Notes: a model not told the origin generated them from the letters alone. Positions 19,723 to 30,770 are shown, counted from the first letter of the stretch. The stretch: DNA of 64,000 nt from Rhizobium croatiense (GCF_019793465.1 NZ_JAILYJ010000001.1:434001-498000); one strand, 5' to 3'. Numbers and translations: made by a program.

Positions 19723-19744
19723 AAGGTTAATATGCGTTAACCTT
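19723..19744. promoter_or_regulatory. Palindromic operator candidate upstream of repA
   Basis: Perfect inverted repeat with arms AAGGTTAA and TTAACCTT around TATGCG, about 90 bp before repA. It overlaps a -10-like TAATAT (19728-19733), with TTGAAC 15 bp upstream of that. repABC operons are autorepressed by RepA (helped by RepB) at such palindromes. A further inverted repeat, CGGATAA (19773) / TTATCCG (19814), lies just before the start codon. Confidence 0.55.
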
Positions 19745-19834
19745 AAAATTCTTGGCCGGTATCGGAGAATCGCGGATAATAACGGTTAGACGGGCCTTTG
19801 ATCCCGAAAATCGTTATCCGAGAGATTGCCGCCG

Positions 19835-21043
19835 ATGAACGCTAATTTGAATGCCTTGAAGGCAGCGCCACTGCATTTCGAGGATCAGATCCTCGAACAG
19901 GGCGACGTGATTTCGAAGAAGCTGCATCTGCTCAGCGTGCAGCGTTTTCCGCCCAATGCGAAGAAGACGCTGCGCAGCTTCTCGCTGGCGGAGGTCGCCA
20001 ATTATGTCGGGGCGTCGCAGAGCACGCTGAAGAAACTGCATCTCGAAGGCAAGGGCCCCTGCCCCAGGACCTCGCCTTCCGGGCGCCGCTCCTACAGCGC
20101 CGAGCAGATGCTGGAGCTCCGGCGCTATCTCGACGCGCATGGCCGCTCCGAGAGCCGCATGTATGTGCCCCATCGCCGCGGCAATGAGAAGCTGCAGGTC
20201 ATCGCCGTCGTCAACTTCAAGGGCGGCTCAGGCAAGACGACGACGGCTGCCCATCTCGCCCAGCATCTGGCGCTGACCGGCCACCGGGTGCTTGCCGTCG
20301 ATCTCGATCCGCAGGCATCGCTCTCTTCCCTGCACGGTTTCCAGCCGGAATTCGACCAGGCCTCCTCGCTTTACGAGGCGATCCGTTACGACGGCGAGAA
20401 GAAGAAGCTCTCGGAGATCATCCACAAGACCAATTTTCCCGGCCTCGACATCGTGCCGGCCAATCTGGATCTGCAGGAATACGAGTACGACACGCCGCTC
20501 GCCATGGCCGACAAATCGAGCAATGACGGCAAGACCTTCTTCACGCGCATCTCGCGCGCGCTTGCCGAGGTCGACGAACGCTACGACGTCGTCGTCATCG
20601 ATTGCCCGCCGCAGCTCGGCTATCTCACGCTGACGGCGCTGACGGCGGCGACCAGCGTGCTGATCACCATCCATCCGCAGATGCTCGACGTCATGTCGAT
20701 GGGCCAGTTCCTGCTGATGCTCGGCGGCATCCTGAAGCCGATCCGCGCGGCCGGCGCCGAGGTGAACCTCTCCTGGTACCGCTATCTCATCACCCGCTAC
20801 GAGCCGACCGACGTCCCGCAGGCGCAGATGGTCGGCTTCATGTCGAGCATGTTCCACGAATTCATGCTGAAGAACCAGATGGTCAAATCGACGGCGATCT
20901 CGGATGCCGGCATCACCAAGCAGACGCTTTACGAGGTCGAGCGATCCTCGATGAACCGGGGAACCTATGATCGCGCGATCGAGGCGATGGACGCCGTCAA
21001 TGCCGAGATCGCCGGCCTCATTCACCAGGCATGGGGGCGGTGA
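19835..21043 (+). CDS. repA: Plasmid partitioning protein RepA
   Basis: 402 residues, the usual RepA length. The N-terminal helix-turn-helix region (about 46-75, FSLAEVANYVGASQSTLKKL) is followed by a ParA-type ATPase with deviant Walker A KGGSGKT at 129-135 and Walker B VVVIDCPPQ. RepA moves plasmid copies apart with RepB bound at parS and represses its own operon. The start at 19835 gives the conventional N-terminus; a TTG 9 bp upstream is in frame. The stop lies inside the parS-like palindrome. Confidence 0.96.
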   Translation: MNANLNALKAAPLHFEDQILEQGDVISKKLHLLSVQRFPPNAKKTLRSFSLAEVANYVGASQSTLKKLHLEGKGPCPRTSPSGRRSYSAEQMLELRRYLDAHGRSESRMYVPHRRGNEKLQVIAVVNFKGGSGKTTTAAHLAQHLALTGHRVLAVDLDPQASLSSLHGFQPEFDQASSLYEAIRYDGEKKKLSEIIHKTNFPGLDIVPANLDLQEYEYDTPLAMADKSSNDGKTFFTRISRALAEVDERYDVVVIDCPPQLGYLTLTALTAATSVLITIHPQMLDVMSMGQFLLMLGGILKPIRAAGAEVNLSWYRYLITRYEPTDVPQAQMVGFMSSMFHEFMLKNQMVKSTAISDAGITKQTLYEVERSSMNRGTYDRAIEAMDAVNAEIAGLIHQAWGR

Positions 21044-21067
21044 ATTTGTCGGCTGACAAATTCACCG
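21038..21067. other. parS-like centromere palindrome between repA and repB
   Basis: A 30-bp palindrome with 13-bp perfect arms, CGGTGAATTTGTC and GACAAATTCACCG, around GGCT. Its core has the form TTT-N4-GC-N4-AAA, one base per half from the repABC centromere consensus GTT-N4-GC-N4-AAC. It spans the repA stop codon. Some repABC plasmids keep parS exactly here. RepB is the expected ligand. Confidence 0.75.
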
Positions 21068-21112
21068 TTTCCTTGAAGCAAATCAATGGAATGATTGCAA
21101 TCGGAGGAAGTC

Positions 21113-22084
21113 ATGGCACGGAAAAATCTGCTGGAGGGACTGACCGAGATGCCCGAGAGCGCGGGCGCGCCGAACTATCCGATGCGCGGGGCAGGCCGCT
21201 CGCTCGTCCGCTCGCTGGATGAGCTGGCCAAGCAGGCGGAAAAATTCCTCGAGGGCGAGGCGGTGGTCGATCTCGACCCCGATGCCGTCGAGGCCTCCTT
21301 CGTCAAGGACCGGCTGTCGGAGGATGACGAGGCGTTCCGCGCGCTGGTCGAGGCGATCCGCGCACGCGGGCAGGACACGCCGATCCTGGTGCGCCCACAC
21401 GGCAAGATCGACGGACGCTATCAGGTGGTCTTCGGCCACCGGCGCCTGCGCGCCGCCCGCGAGCTCGGCCGCAATGTCCGCGCCGTCGTCAAGGCGATCG
21501 ACGACCGCACCCATGTCATTGCCCAGGGCCAGGAAAATTCGGCCCGCGCCGACCTCACCTTCATCGAGCGGGCGCTTTTTGCCCGGCGGCTGGAGGAGCT
21601 CGGCTATGACAGGGAGGTAATCTCGACGGCGCTCGCCGCCAATGCGGCTTCGGTCTCGAAGATGATGTCGGTCATGGAGCGGCTGCCGCAGGAGGTCGTC
21701 CAGGCGATCGGCCCGGCACCCGGCGTCGGCCGCGAGCGTTGGGTGGAGCTGTCGCTGCTCGCCGGCAAATCGGCCAATGCGGCAAGTGTCGCCAAGCTCC
21801 TCGAAGAGGACAACTTTCATCAGTTACCTTCCGACAAACGTTTCGAAGCGCTCTATGCGGCGCTGAACAAAAGCGCGCGGCCAGTGAAGAAAACGATCGC
21901 CGCAAGGAAGGTGAAGTGGCAGCCGCTGGACAAGGCGGTCCAGGCGGAAATGAAGAATGACGGCAAGGCGTTCTCGCTCTCGATGAAGGCGAGGAATGCC
22001 GGCCGCTTCGGTGAATTTCTCTCGAGCCGGCTGGATGCGCTCTACGACCAATTCCTCGCCGAGGAGGGCAAACAAGGAGACTGA
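21113..22084 (+). CDS. repB: Plasmid partitioning protein RepB (ParB family)
   Basis: 323 residues. The ParB CTPase-type box is visible (VVFGHRRLRAARELG), followed by the NSARADLTFIERALFARRLE helix and a DNA-binding helix-turn-helix around VISTALAANAASVSKMM. The basic, Lys-rich C-terminal third is the dimerisation region. RepB binds parS and stimulates the RepA ATPase. ATCGGAGGAAGTC gives a good ribosome site for the ATG at 21113. Confidence 0.96.
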   Translation: MARKNLLEGLTEMPESAGAPNYPMRGAGRSLVRSLDELAKQAEKFLEGEAVVDLDPDAVEASFVKDRLSEDDEAFRALVEAIRARGQDTPILVRPHGKIDGRYQVVFGHRRLRAARELGRNVRAVVKAIDDRTHVIAQGQENSARADLTFIERALFARRLEELGYDREVISTALAANAASVSKMMSVMERLPQEVVQAIGPAPGVGRERWVELSLLAGKSANAASVAKLLEEDNFHQLPSDKRFEALYAALNKSARPVKKTIAARKVKWQPLDKAVQAEMKNDGKAFSLSMKARNAGRFGEFLSSRLDALYDQFLAEEGKQGD

Positions 22085-22095
22085 AACCGCAAAAG

Positions 22096-22148
22096 AAAAA
22101 GGCCCCCAAACGAACGAGTCGTGGAAGCCCTTCTCACATCCTTAAGCA
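22096..22148 (-). ncRNA. Antisense RNA controlling repC (ctRNA/incA type)
   Basis: The repB-repC gap has a strong minus-strand promoter: TTGACT (22183-22178), an exactly 17-bp spacer and GATTCT (22160-22155). About 55 bases on, the minus strand forms a stem between GGCTTCC and GGGGGCC followed by a T-run (22100-22096), a factor-independent terminator. This predicts a transcript of about 53 nt, like the known repABC counter-transcribed RNAs. It would pair with the repC leader and shut off repC translation/transcription, setting copy number and incompatibility. Ends are estimates. Confidence 0.72.
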
Positions 22149-22200
22149 AGACAGAGAATCGCATTTTCACGAATCCCAGTCAAGAGTCCTGAAGCGCCCC

Positions 22201-22218
22201 CGCGTCTTTTCAGACGCG
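22201..22218 (+). promoter_or_regulatory. Hairpin in repC leader
   Basis: Stem CGCGTC / GACGCG with loop TTTTCA, about 80 bp before repC and just outside the antisense RNA promoter. repABC leaders fold into alternative structures that expose or hide the repC start depending on antisense pairing; this hairpin is the likely static element. Confidence 0.5.
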
Positions 22219-22296
22219 CGAATGACGCTGCAGTGCTTTTCCTCCTCGCATCGTTTCGGTGAGCGGATTTCTTTTGCCTGAATAGAGGTGAAGGAA

Positions 22297-23580
22297 ATGG
22301 AGAGTGAAGCTGTGACGACGCCCTTCGGGCGGCGGCCGATGTCGCTTGCCCTGCTGCTGAAACAGCGGCGCGGCGAAGCGATCGCGGCCGGAACGACACG
22401 CAACAAATGGAAGCTGTTTCGATCGGTCTGCGAGGCGCGGGCAGGGCTCAGCGTGACCGACCGGGCGCTCACCGTGCTCGATGCGCTGCTGAGCTTTTAT
22501 CCCGAGGACGAGCTCTCCAGCGAAAAAGGGCTGGTAGTCTTTCCCTCGAATACGCAGCTGTCGCTCCGAGCACGCGGCATGGCCGCCGCAACGCTGCGCC
22601 GGCATCTCGCCGTGCTTGTCGAGGCCGGCCTGATCTCCCGCAAGGACAGCCCGAACGGCAAGCGCTATGTCCGCCGCGACAGGGCAGGCGGCATCGACGA
22701 GGCCTATGGCTTCAGCCTGGCGCCGCTGCTGGCCCGCGCCTCGGAGATCGAAGCGATGGCGGCCCGGCTCGCCGCCGACCGGCAGATGCTGCGAGCAATG
22801 AAGGAGCGGCTGACGATCTGCCGGCGCGATATCGCCAAGCTGCTCGCCGCGGCCGTCGAGGAGGCCGTTCCCGGCGAGTGGGAGCGGATTTCTTCGCTGT
22901 TTCACGCGCTGCTGCAGCGCATCCCGAAGGCGGCAACGCTCGACAATCTGCCACCTATCCTCGAAAAGCTGGAAACGATCCGCCTCAACATCATCAACAC
23001 ATTGGAATCGCATGAGAAAGTACAAATGGCGAGCACCAATGAATCCCGGTTTGAGCGCCACATACAGAATTCGAATCCCGAATCCCTATCTGAATCTGAA
23101 CCCGGCCTGGAGACGGGGCAGGAGGCGAGGCCGGACGATCAGCCGAGCGCAGAGCTGAAAAACAATGGGCAGGGCAGGCGAGAGGACGGCGGGCAGGGGT
23201 TGCAGGCCGTACCCCGGACGCATGCCGGGAGGTTGAAATCCTTCCCGCTCGGCAAGGTGCTGCAGGCCTGCCCCGATATCATCGATTACGGTTCAGGCGG
23301 GGCCATCGGCAGCTGGCGGGATCTCATGGCGGCGGCGGTCACCGTGCGCGCGATGCTGCGCGTCAGCCCGCCGGCCTATGAGGAAGCCTGTTCGGTGATG
23401 GGGCCGGAAAATGCCGCCACCGTCATGGCCTGCATCCTGCAAAGGGGAGGGTGCATCAACTCCGCTGGCGGCTATCTGAGGGATCTCACGCGACGCGCCG
23501 GACGCGGTGAATTCGCGCTCGGCCCGATGCTGATGGCGCTGTTGCGGGCGAAGGATACGCCAATCGGCATGGCTAGCTGA
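22297..23580 (+). CDS. repC: Replication initiator RepC
   Basis: 427 residues. The N-terminus (VTTPFGRRPMSLALL) and the winged-helix stretch ARGMAAATLRRHLAVLVEAG are typical of RepC. The origin of replication of these plasmids lies inside repC, in an AT-richer middle part; here the stretch around 22990-23100 is noticeably less GC-rich. The ATG at 22297 follows GAGGTGAAGG; a GTG at 22288 is in frame. The last 8 bp overlap the end of the convergent ProQ/FinO-like gene. Confidence 0.95.
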   Translation: MESEAVTTPFGRRPMSLALLLKQRRGEAIAAGTTRNKWKLFRSVCEARAGLSVTDRALTVLDALLSFYPEDELSSEKGLVVFPSNTQLSLRARGMAAATLRRHLAVLVEAGLISRKDSPNGKRYVRRDRAGGIDEAYGFSLAPLLARASEIEAMAARLAADRQMLRAMKERLTICRRDIAKLLAAAVEEAVPGEWERISSLFHALLQRIPKAATLDNLPPILEKLETIRLNIINTLESHEKVQMASTNESRFERHIQNSNPESLSESEPGLETGQEARPDDQPSAELKNNGQGRREDGGQGLQAVPRTHAGRLKSFPLGKVLQACPDIIDYGSGGAIGSWRDLMAAAVTVRAMLRVSPPAYEEACSVMGPENAATVMACILQRGGCINSAGGYLRDLTRRAGRGEFALGPMLMALLRAKDTPIGMAS

Positions 23581-24043
23581 CGGTGCTCTTTCTGCCGCGC
23601 AGAAGGGCGGCGCGGATCTGTTCGTTCTTGCTGAGGACGGGAGAGGGAACCGGCGCCGGCTCGGGCGCCTCGGCCTTGGCGCTCTGCTTGAGGCTCAGGA
23701 AGCGTTTCTGCGCGACCAGCCGATCTTCCACCGACAAAGGTTCGACCGGCTGGCCGTCGATGTTGTGGCGCATGGAATCGGGCTGGGCGCTGGCGAAATA
23801 ATAACGCCGGCAATGGACATAGGCAGCAGTCGCGCGCCGGAGCGTCGTCACGCCGGCATCGGGCTTCAAGAGCGGGCGCAGCTCGTTGAACAGGCCGACG
23901 GCGAAGGGGAGGACCGGATCGCCTGGCTTGGCGGGAAGCACGCCGACCGGCCGGATCAACATGCTGTTGATCGCGTTGGCCTTCTGCACGTCGAGCTCGG
24001 TCGCCGCAATCGGCCCGCGGCTGATCTTCCAGGGTGTTTCCAT
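23573..24043 (-). CDS. ProQ/FinO-family RNA chaperone
   Basis: 156 residues. Residues 43-120 match the ProQ/FinO RNA-binding fold element by element. PFAVGLFNELRPLL corresponds to the PLKIGIFQDL helix of E. coli ProQ. LRRATAAYVHCRRYYFASAQ corresponds to the helix around Arg80. MRHNIDGQPVEPLSVED corresponds to the RVDLDGNPCGELDEQ turn. A Pro/Ala-rich linker and basic tail (RAALLRGRKSTVS) follow. FinO-family proteins stabilise antisense RNAs and promote pairing. The gene ends head-on against repC, overlapping it by 8 bp. TATGGAGAACGC gives a good ribosome site. A role with the repC antisense RNA is inference. Confidence 0.8.
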   Translation of the reverse strand: METPWKISRGPIAATELDVQKANAINSMLIRPVGVLPAKPGDPVLPFAVGLFNELRPLLKPDAGVTTLRRATAAYVHCRRYYFASAQPDSMRHNIDGQPVEPLSVEDRLVAQKRFLSLKQSAKAEAPEPAPVPSPVLSKNEQIRAALLRGRKSTVS

Positions 24044-24278
24044 GCGTTCTCCATAACGGCCGACTATGATGGTATCTTGACGGACAGGGCCAATAACGCC
24101 GCGGCCCGAACATTGCTAGCCCGCGGCAAGCTTCCATTTCCGGGCGGATATAGGTTCGGCCTTATTGGTCTGCCATTTCCATATAATCGTTTTTATCGTG
24201 GAATGTGCATTGACCTCCGGCATCGATTACACTTCTTATCCGCGCCCAAGAAGAATGACCGGCCGCGGGGGAGGATAT

Positions 24279-25172
24279 ATGCGGGTTTTCTCGAGCATTG
24301 AAGAGCTGCGCCACACGCTCGATGCGCTGAAGCGGCAGGGGCGGACCGTCGGCCTGGTTCCGACGATGGGTTATCTCCATGCCGGTCATATGCAGCTTGT
24401 CGCACGCGCTCGCGCCGAGAATGACATCGTCGTCGTCTCGATTTTCGTCAATCCGCTGCAGTTCGGCCCGGCAGAAGATCTCAGCCAATATCCGCGCGAT
24501 CTGGAGCGCGACGCAGCCATGCTGAAACAGGCCGGAGTCAACTTCCTTTTTTCGCCCGGCGTCGAGGACATGTATCCCCGCCCGATGCAGACCATCGTCG
24601 ACCTTCCCGATCTCGGCCGCGAGCTGGAAGGTGCGGTGCGGCCCGGGCATTTTGCCGGTGTTGCGACAGTCGTCTGCAAACTTTTCAACATCGTGCAGCC
24701 CCAAACCGCTTATTTCGGAGAGAAGGACTACCAGCAGGTCGTCATCATCAAGCGGATGGTGGACGATCTCGCCGTGCCGGTGCGTGTCATTGCCGTGCCG
24801 ACCGTAAGGGACGGCGACGGGCTCGCCCTGTCGTCACGCAATGTCTATCTCAGCGAGGCGGAGCGGCATGCCGCGGTGATCATCCCTCAGACCCTCGACG
24901 AGGCGGAGCGTCTCGTCGCCGATGGTCTTGCGGATGCCGCGGAGCTCGAAGAAAAGCTGACGGCGTTTCTCGGTCGCGAACCTCTGGCAAAGCCCGAGGT
25001 CGTTGCGGTTAGGGACGCCTCGACGCTACAGCCGGTGAATTCCATCACCGCGCCCGTTGTCGTCGCGCTCTTCGTGCGGATCGGTTCGACACGGCTTCTC
25101 GACAACAGGGTCATCGGGGGCAACAGGTTTATCGGCGAGCGGAGCTTGCCGGGAAAGGGAGTGAGCAGATGA
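24279..25172 (+). CDS. panC: Pantothenate synthetase
   Basis: 297 residues. The nucleotidyltransferase signature [13 protein letters not shown] has His34 and His37 of the HIGH-like ATP site. [18 protein letters not shown] and SSRNVYLS are the other conserved elements. It joins pantoate and beta-alanine with ATP in the last step of vitamin B5 synthesis. GGGGGAGGATAT precedes the ATG at 24279. The stop overlaps panB by 4 bp, so the two are translationally coupled. A plasmid location for panCB is known in R. etli/leguminosarum. Confidence 0.97.
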   Translation: MRVFSSIEELRHTLDALKRQGRTVGLVPTMGYLHAGHMQLVARARAENDIVVVSIFVNPLQFGPAEDLSQYPRDLERDAAMLKQAGVNFLFSPGVEDMYPRPMQTIVDLPDLGRELEGAVRPGHFAGVATVVCKLFNIVQPQTAYFGEKDYQQVVIIKRMVDDLAVPVRVIAVPTVRDGDGLALSSRNVYLSEAERHAAVIIPQTLDEAERLVADGLADAAELEEKLTAFLGREPLAKPEVVAVRDASTLQPVNSITAPVVVALFVRIGSTRLLDNRVIGGNRFIGERSLPGKGVSR

Positions 25173-25990
25173 GTGCGGTCGGATCCCACAAGCGTCTTAC
25201 GCCAGCCCGCATCTCAGCCATGAAGGGCGGCAAGCCGATCGTCTGCCTGACCGCCTACACCACGCCGATGGCGCGTCTGCTCGATGAGCATTGCGACCTG
25301 CTGCTGGTCGGGGATTCGCTCGGCATGGTGCTCTATGGCATGGAGACCACGATCGGCGTCACACTCGATATGATGATCGCACATGGCAAAGCTGTCATGC
25401 GCGGCGTCGCCAAGGCCTGCGTCGTCGTTGACATGCCATTCGGCAGTTATCAGGAATCAAAAGAGACCGCCTTCCGCAACGCCGTCCGCATTCTACAGGA
25501 AACCGGCTGCGACGGCGTCAAGCTGGAAGGCGGCGAGGAGATGGCCGAGACCATCGCCTTCCTGACGAAGCGCGGAATTCCGGTCATGGGGCATATCGGC
25601 CTGATGCCGCAACAGGTCCAGACCGCCGGCGGCTATCGATCCGTCGGGCACTCCGAACACGAGACCTCGAAGATCCGGCGCGACGCGCATGCCATCGGCG
25701 GCTCGGGAGCCTTCGCCGTCGTCATCGAGGGCACGGTGGAACCGCTCGCTCGCGAGGTGACTTCAGCCATGCACATACCGACCATCGGCATCGGCGCCTC
25801 CGCCGCCTGCGACGGCCAGGTTCTGGTCTCTGACGACATTCTGGGGCTCTTCAACGATTTCACGCCACGTTTCGTCAAGCGTTACGACGAGCTCGGCAAA
25901 AGAGTCGCGGATGCCGCCGCCGCCTATGCTGGCGAGGTGCGCACGCGAAAATTCCCGGCAGCCGAACATACGTTCAAACGCCGCTCGTAG
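25169..25990 (+). CDS. panB: 3-methyl-2-oxobutanoate hydroxymethyltransferase
   Basis: 273 residues. The TIM-barrel motifs [30 protein letters not shown] and MGHIGLMPQ supply the Mg and ketopantoate sites. The reaction transfers a hydroxymethyl group from methylene-tetrahydrofolate to 2-oxoisovalerate, making ketopantoate. No panD or panE is nearby, so the remaining pathway steps must be encoded elsewhere. The C-terminal tail ([14 protein letters not shown]) is basic. Confidence 0.97.
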   Translation: MSAVGSHKRLTPARISAMKGGKPIVCLTAYTTPMARLLDEHCDLLLVGDSLGMVLYGMETTIGVTLDMMIAHGKAVMRGVAKACVVVDMPFGSYQESKETAFRNAVRILQETGCDGVKLEGGEEMAETIAFLTKRGIPVMGHIGLMPQQVQTAGGYRSVGHSEHETSKIRRDAHAIGGSGAFAVVIEGTVEPLAREVTSAMHIPTIGIGASAACDGQVLVSDDILGLFNDFTPRFVKRYDELGKRVADAAAAYAGEVRTRKFPAAEHTFKRRS

Positions 25991-26033
25991 GGCGAGGGCG
26001 CCCGCCCTTCAAACGCGCGGGATATCCACAATC

Positions 26034-27031
26034 ATGGCTTTGCCGGGAGTAAAGCAGTTGGAGATCGCGCTGGTGCTCGACGTGTCGAGCTCGATGATCG
26101 AGGAGAACCGCTTCACGCCGATGCAGACCGCGGTCGCCGGCTTTCTCCAGGCCTTTTCCTCTAACGCATCGCTCGTTGACAAAACGAAGATTTCGATCGT
26201 GCCCTTTTCCAGCCGCGTCAATTTCGGCCTGGCAAACACGGCATGGCTCAAGTCCTACAATAGAACGGCTGCAGTTCCCAAGCGCTGGACCGACCCCAAA
26301 TCGGTCTACACCTCCTCCAGCTACAAGCTCTCCTACTGGATCGACGGCGTCACGCCTGTCATGTCCACATCGAAGAATTACTACTGGATGGGCTGCGTCG
26401 AGCCACGTGCCGATGTCGAGGTCAGGGATACCGGTGCGATCGGTGACGGCATGGGCGACGCGCCGCCTGGTACCTCCGCCTTCGTCGCCATGGACGCCAA
26501 TCCCAAATCGGGAACGAGTTTTTTCCCGCCACCGGTCACGCCGCTGACCGGCGACTTCGCCTATCTTAAAAGCGTCGTGAAGAACCTGACATCCGAAGGA
26601 CCCGGCTGGATGCAGGCGCGGTCGCGGGATGGTATACGCTCTCGCCGAAGTGGCAGGGCGTGTGGGGAGACGCAACCTCGCCTGCGGAGGTTTCCGATTC
26701 CGTGCATAAGGTCATGGTGTTCATGACCGATGGCGAAATGAACACCAAATACGACCCCAACGACAAGTTCGACTGGATCTGCTCGCAAACGAAATCGTCG
26801 GCGTGCAACGCATTCGCCACCGCCGCGATGCAGACCGCATGCACGGCGATGAAGAAGAGCGGCATCGAAATCTATACGCTTTCCTACAGCGCCGATGCCG
26901 ATGTGGTGAACATCCGCAACTGCGCCACCAACACCGCGCATTTCTTCACCGCATCACCGGCGACGATCAAGACCGTCTATGAAACGATCGCGGCTGCCAT
27001 TCGCGGGGATACATTGCGGCTCACGCAGTAA
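26034..27031 (+). pseudogene. Frameshifted, N-terminally truncated TadG-like von Willebrand A protein
   Basis: The first frame (from 26034) carries the vWA MIDAS motif DVSSSM (Asp16, Ser18, Ser20) and runs to about 26610. The homologous text then continues one base back, in another frame, as AGAVAGWYTLSPKWQ, then VMVFMTDGEMNTKYD and IEIYTLSYSAD to the stop at 27031. One lost base near 26607-26612 explains this. The N-terminal membrane anchor expected for a Tad/Flp pilus TadG-like protein is missing, no good ribosome site is visible, and no other tad genes are present, so it is probably a relic. It follows panB by about 40 bp. Confidence 0.75.
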
Positions 27032-27959
27032 TCGCGAACGCTGCCGCCCCATCGGCATATTGCTCGCGCATCGTCTCCGCCGAGCGGCGCACCGCCTCGG
27101 CGACCTCCTGCAGCTGCTTGGCCATCGGCGTGGAGTTACGCCAGACCATGCCGATGGTTCGCGATGGCTGGGGTGACGGGAAGCGGGAGATCGAGACGCG
27201 GGCAGAGCGCGTTTCGACGGGAACGGCCATCTCCGGGATCAGGGTGACGCCGATGCCGGCGCCGACCATCTGGACGAGGGTGGAGAGCGAGCTGCCTTCC
27301 ATGATTTCCCGCGGGCGGGCCGGCCCGACCTTGCAGAACGACAGGGCCTGGTCGCGGAAGCAGTGGCCCTCTTCGAGCAACAGCAGCCGCATTTCGCGCA
27401 ACACCTCGCGTTCGGGCACCGGCTTGCCGCCATCCTCGTGCCGTCTGACCAGCACGAATTCTTCCTTGAACAGCTCGAGTTCGGTCAGCGAAGGTTCCGA
27501 CACCGGCAGCGCGACGATCGCCATATCCAGCTGGCCCTGCGCCAGTTCCTGAACTAGCTTGGCCGTCTGTGTCTCGCGCACCTCGATCTGAATCCCCGCG
27601 AAGCTTTTGTTGAGATCGTTTATAATCGCCGGCAGCAGATAGGGTGCGATCGTCGGGATGATGCCAATGCGCAGGCGCGTCAGGAAGCTGTCGCGGGAGG
27701 CGCGGGCAAACTCGCCGAGCTCGTCCACGGCGCGCAGGATATCGCGGACGCGCAGCGCAAAGGTCTGGCCGAAGGGGGTGAGCTTCACCTCGCGGGCGCT
27801 GCGCTCGAAGAGTTCGCTGCCCAACTCCTGCTCAAGTTCTTTGATCTGCATGGAGAGCGCCGGCTGGGAGATGGCGCAGGCATCGGCGGCACGGCGAAAG
27901 CGACCATCCCTTGCCAGGGCTTCAAAATAACGTAGCTGTTTCAGGGTAAGATTTTTCAT
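27021..27959 (-). CDS. oxyR: Peroxide-sensing LysR-type regulator OxyR
   Basis: 312 residues. The N-terminal winged helix (LRYFEALARDGRFRRAADAC, SQPALSMQIKELE) is LysR-type. The regulatory domain has the OxyR redox pair Cys200 and Cys209 in EEGHCFRDQALSFCKVG, aligning with Cys199/Cys208 of E. coli OxyR. On oxidation these form a disulfide and the protein activates peroxide defence. It is divergent from katG with 144 bp between the start codons. Its last 11 bp overlap the end of the convergent vWA relic. Confidence 0.94.
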   Translation of the reverse strand: MKNLTLKQLRYFEALARDGRFRRAADACAISQPALSMQIKELEQELGSELFERSAREVKLTPFGQTFALRVRDILRAVDELGEFARASRDSFLTRLRIGIIPTIAPYLLPAIINDLNKSFAGIQIEVRETQTAKLVQELAQGQLDMAIVALPVSEPSLTELELFKEEFVLVRRHEDGGKPVPEREVLREMRLLLLEEGHCFRDQALSFCKVGPARPREIMEGSSLSTLVQMVGAGIGVTLIPEMAVPVETRSARVSISRFPSPQPSRTIGMVWRNSTPMAKQLQEVAEAVRRSAETMREQYADGAAAFAITA

Positions 27960-27972
27960 AAGCTCAGCTTAT
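27958..27972. promoter_or_regulatory. Candidate OxyR operator in the oxyR-katG interval
   Basis: Perfect 15-bp inverted repeat ATAAGCT-C-AGCTTAT, containing a T-N11-A core, the LysR-type signature. It overlaps the oxyR start codon, so it would serve autorepression; further half-sites toward katG are degenerate. Confidence 0.5.
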
Positions 27973-28022
27973 CGCAGCAATCAGTAAATCCAACTTAAAA
28001 TTATTGAACGCTTCCGATATGA

Positions 28023-30287
<2,265 letters not shown>

Positions 30288-30304
30288 TCGGTATCGCAAA
30301 TCTT

Positions 30305-30339
30305 GCCCGGGCGCGGTTTCGGCCGCGCCCGGGCTTTTT
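30305..30339 (+). terminator. Factor-independent terminator of katG
   Basis: Perfect 12-bp stem GCCCGGGCGCGG / CCGCGCCCGGGC with a 6-base loop and TTTTT, 18 bp after the katG stop. Confidence 0.9.
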
Positions 30340-30421
30340 GTCTCTATCGGATGCCCTGTGTTTCCAAGGCGTTGATTCGCCTGCCTCACCAAGTCAGCTT
30401 AGGTGGACGTAAGCACCACCT

Positions 30422-30575
30422 CTCCTCCCTCATTCCTGTGGCCTCAGGCTTCGCCCGAGGGATGTCACAGGAATCCACTGCGCCCAAGTCCTTGGGCGCG
30501 AGACACTTTTCAACTGTTGTATTGAGTCGTTCACCGCGCGGACGCGCGGTGGCTGGATTCCTGTGACAGGCACAG
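30422..30575. repeat. Intergenic palindromic element with CATTCCTGTG ends
   Basis: About 150 bp with inverted ends (CATTCCTGTGGCC... and ...GGCACAGGAATG). Inside are inverted copies of TGTCACAGGAATCC / GGATTCCTGTGACA, and a hairpin CCGCGCGGACGCGCGG is also present. It is non-coding and rhizobial in style. Together with the next element it fills the 636 bp between katG and the SDR gene; no gene is seen there. Confidence 0.6.
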
Positions 30576-30691
30576 GAATGAGGAGGAGAGGTGGCGCATC
30601 CGACCTCAATAACCAGTCTACGAGTGACTGGTGAGGAGTGTGGGGTTGGCCTCCAGCCACTTTTTTCCGCAGCCGTCTCATTTCCATTCGA

Positions 30692-30770
30692 CGTCATCCT
30701 CGGCCTTGTGCCGAGGATCTGCTGCCCTATCGACCGGAGGCAGATACTCGGGACAAGCCCGAGTATGACG
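30692..30770. repeat. CGTCATCCTCGGCC palindromic repeat, copy 1
   Basis: A 79-bp element beginning CGTCATCCTCGG and ending CCCGAGTATGACG, with internal hairpins CCTCGGCCTTGTGCCGAGG and CTCGGGACAAGCCCGAG. Copies or halves recur at 32.35, 36.86 and 45.24 kb. Confidence 0.75.

Noticed and set aside
22201..22218. CGCGTC/GACGCG hairpin as the antisense RNA terminator
   Set aside because: It is upstream of the antisense promoter and lacks a U-run on the minus strand; the stem ending at the T-run near 22096-22100 fits better.
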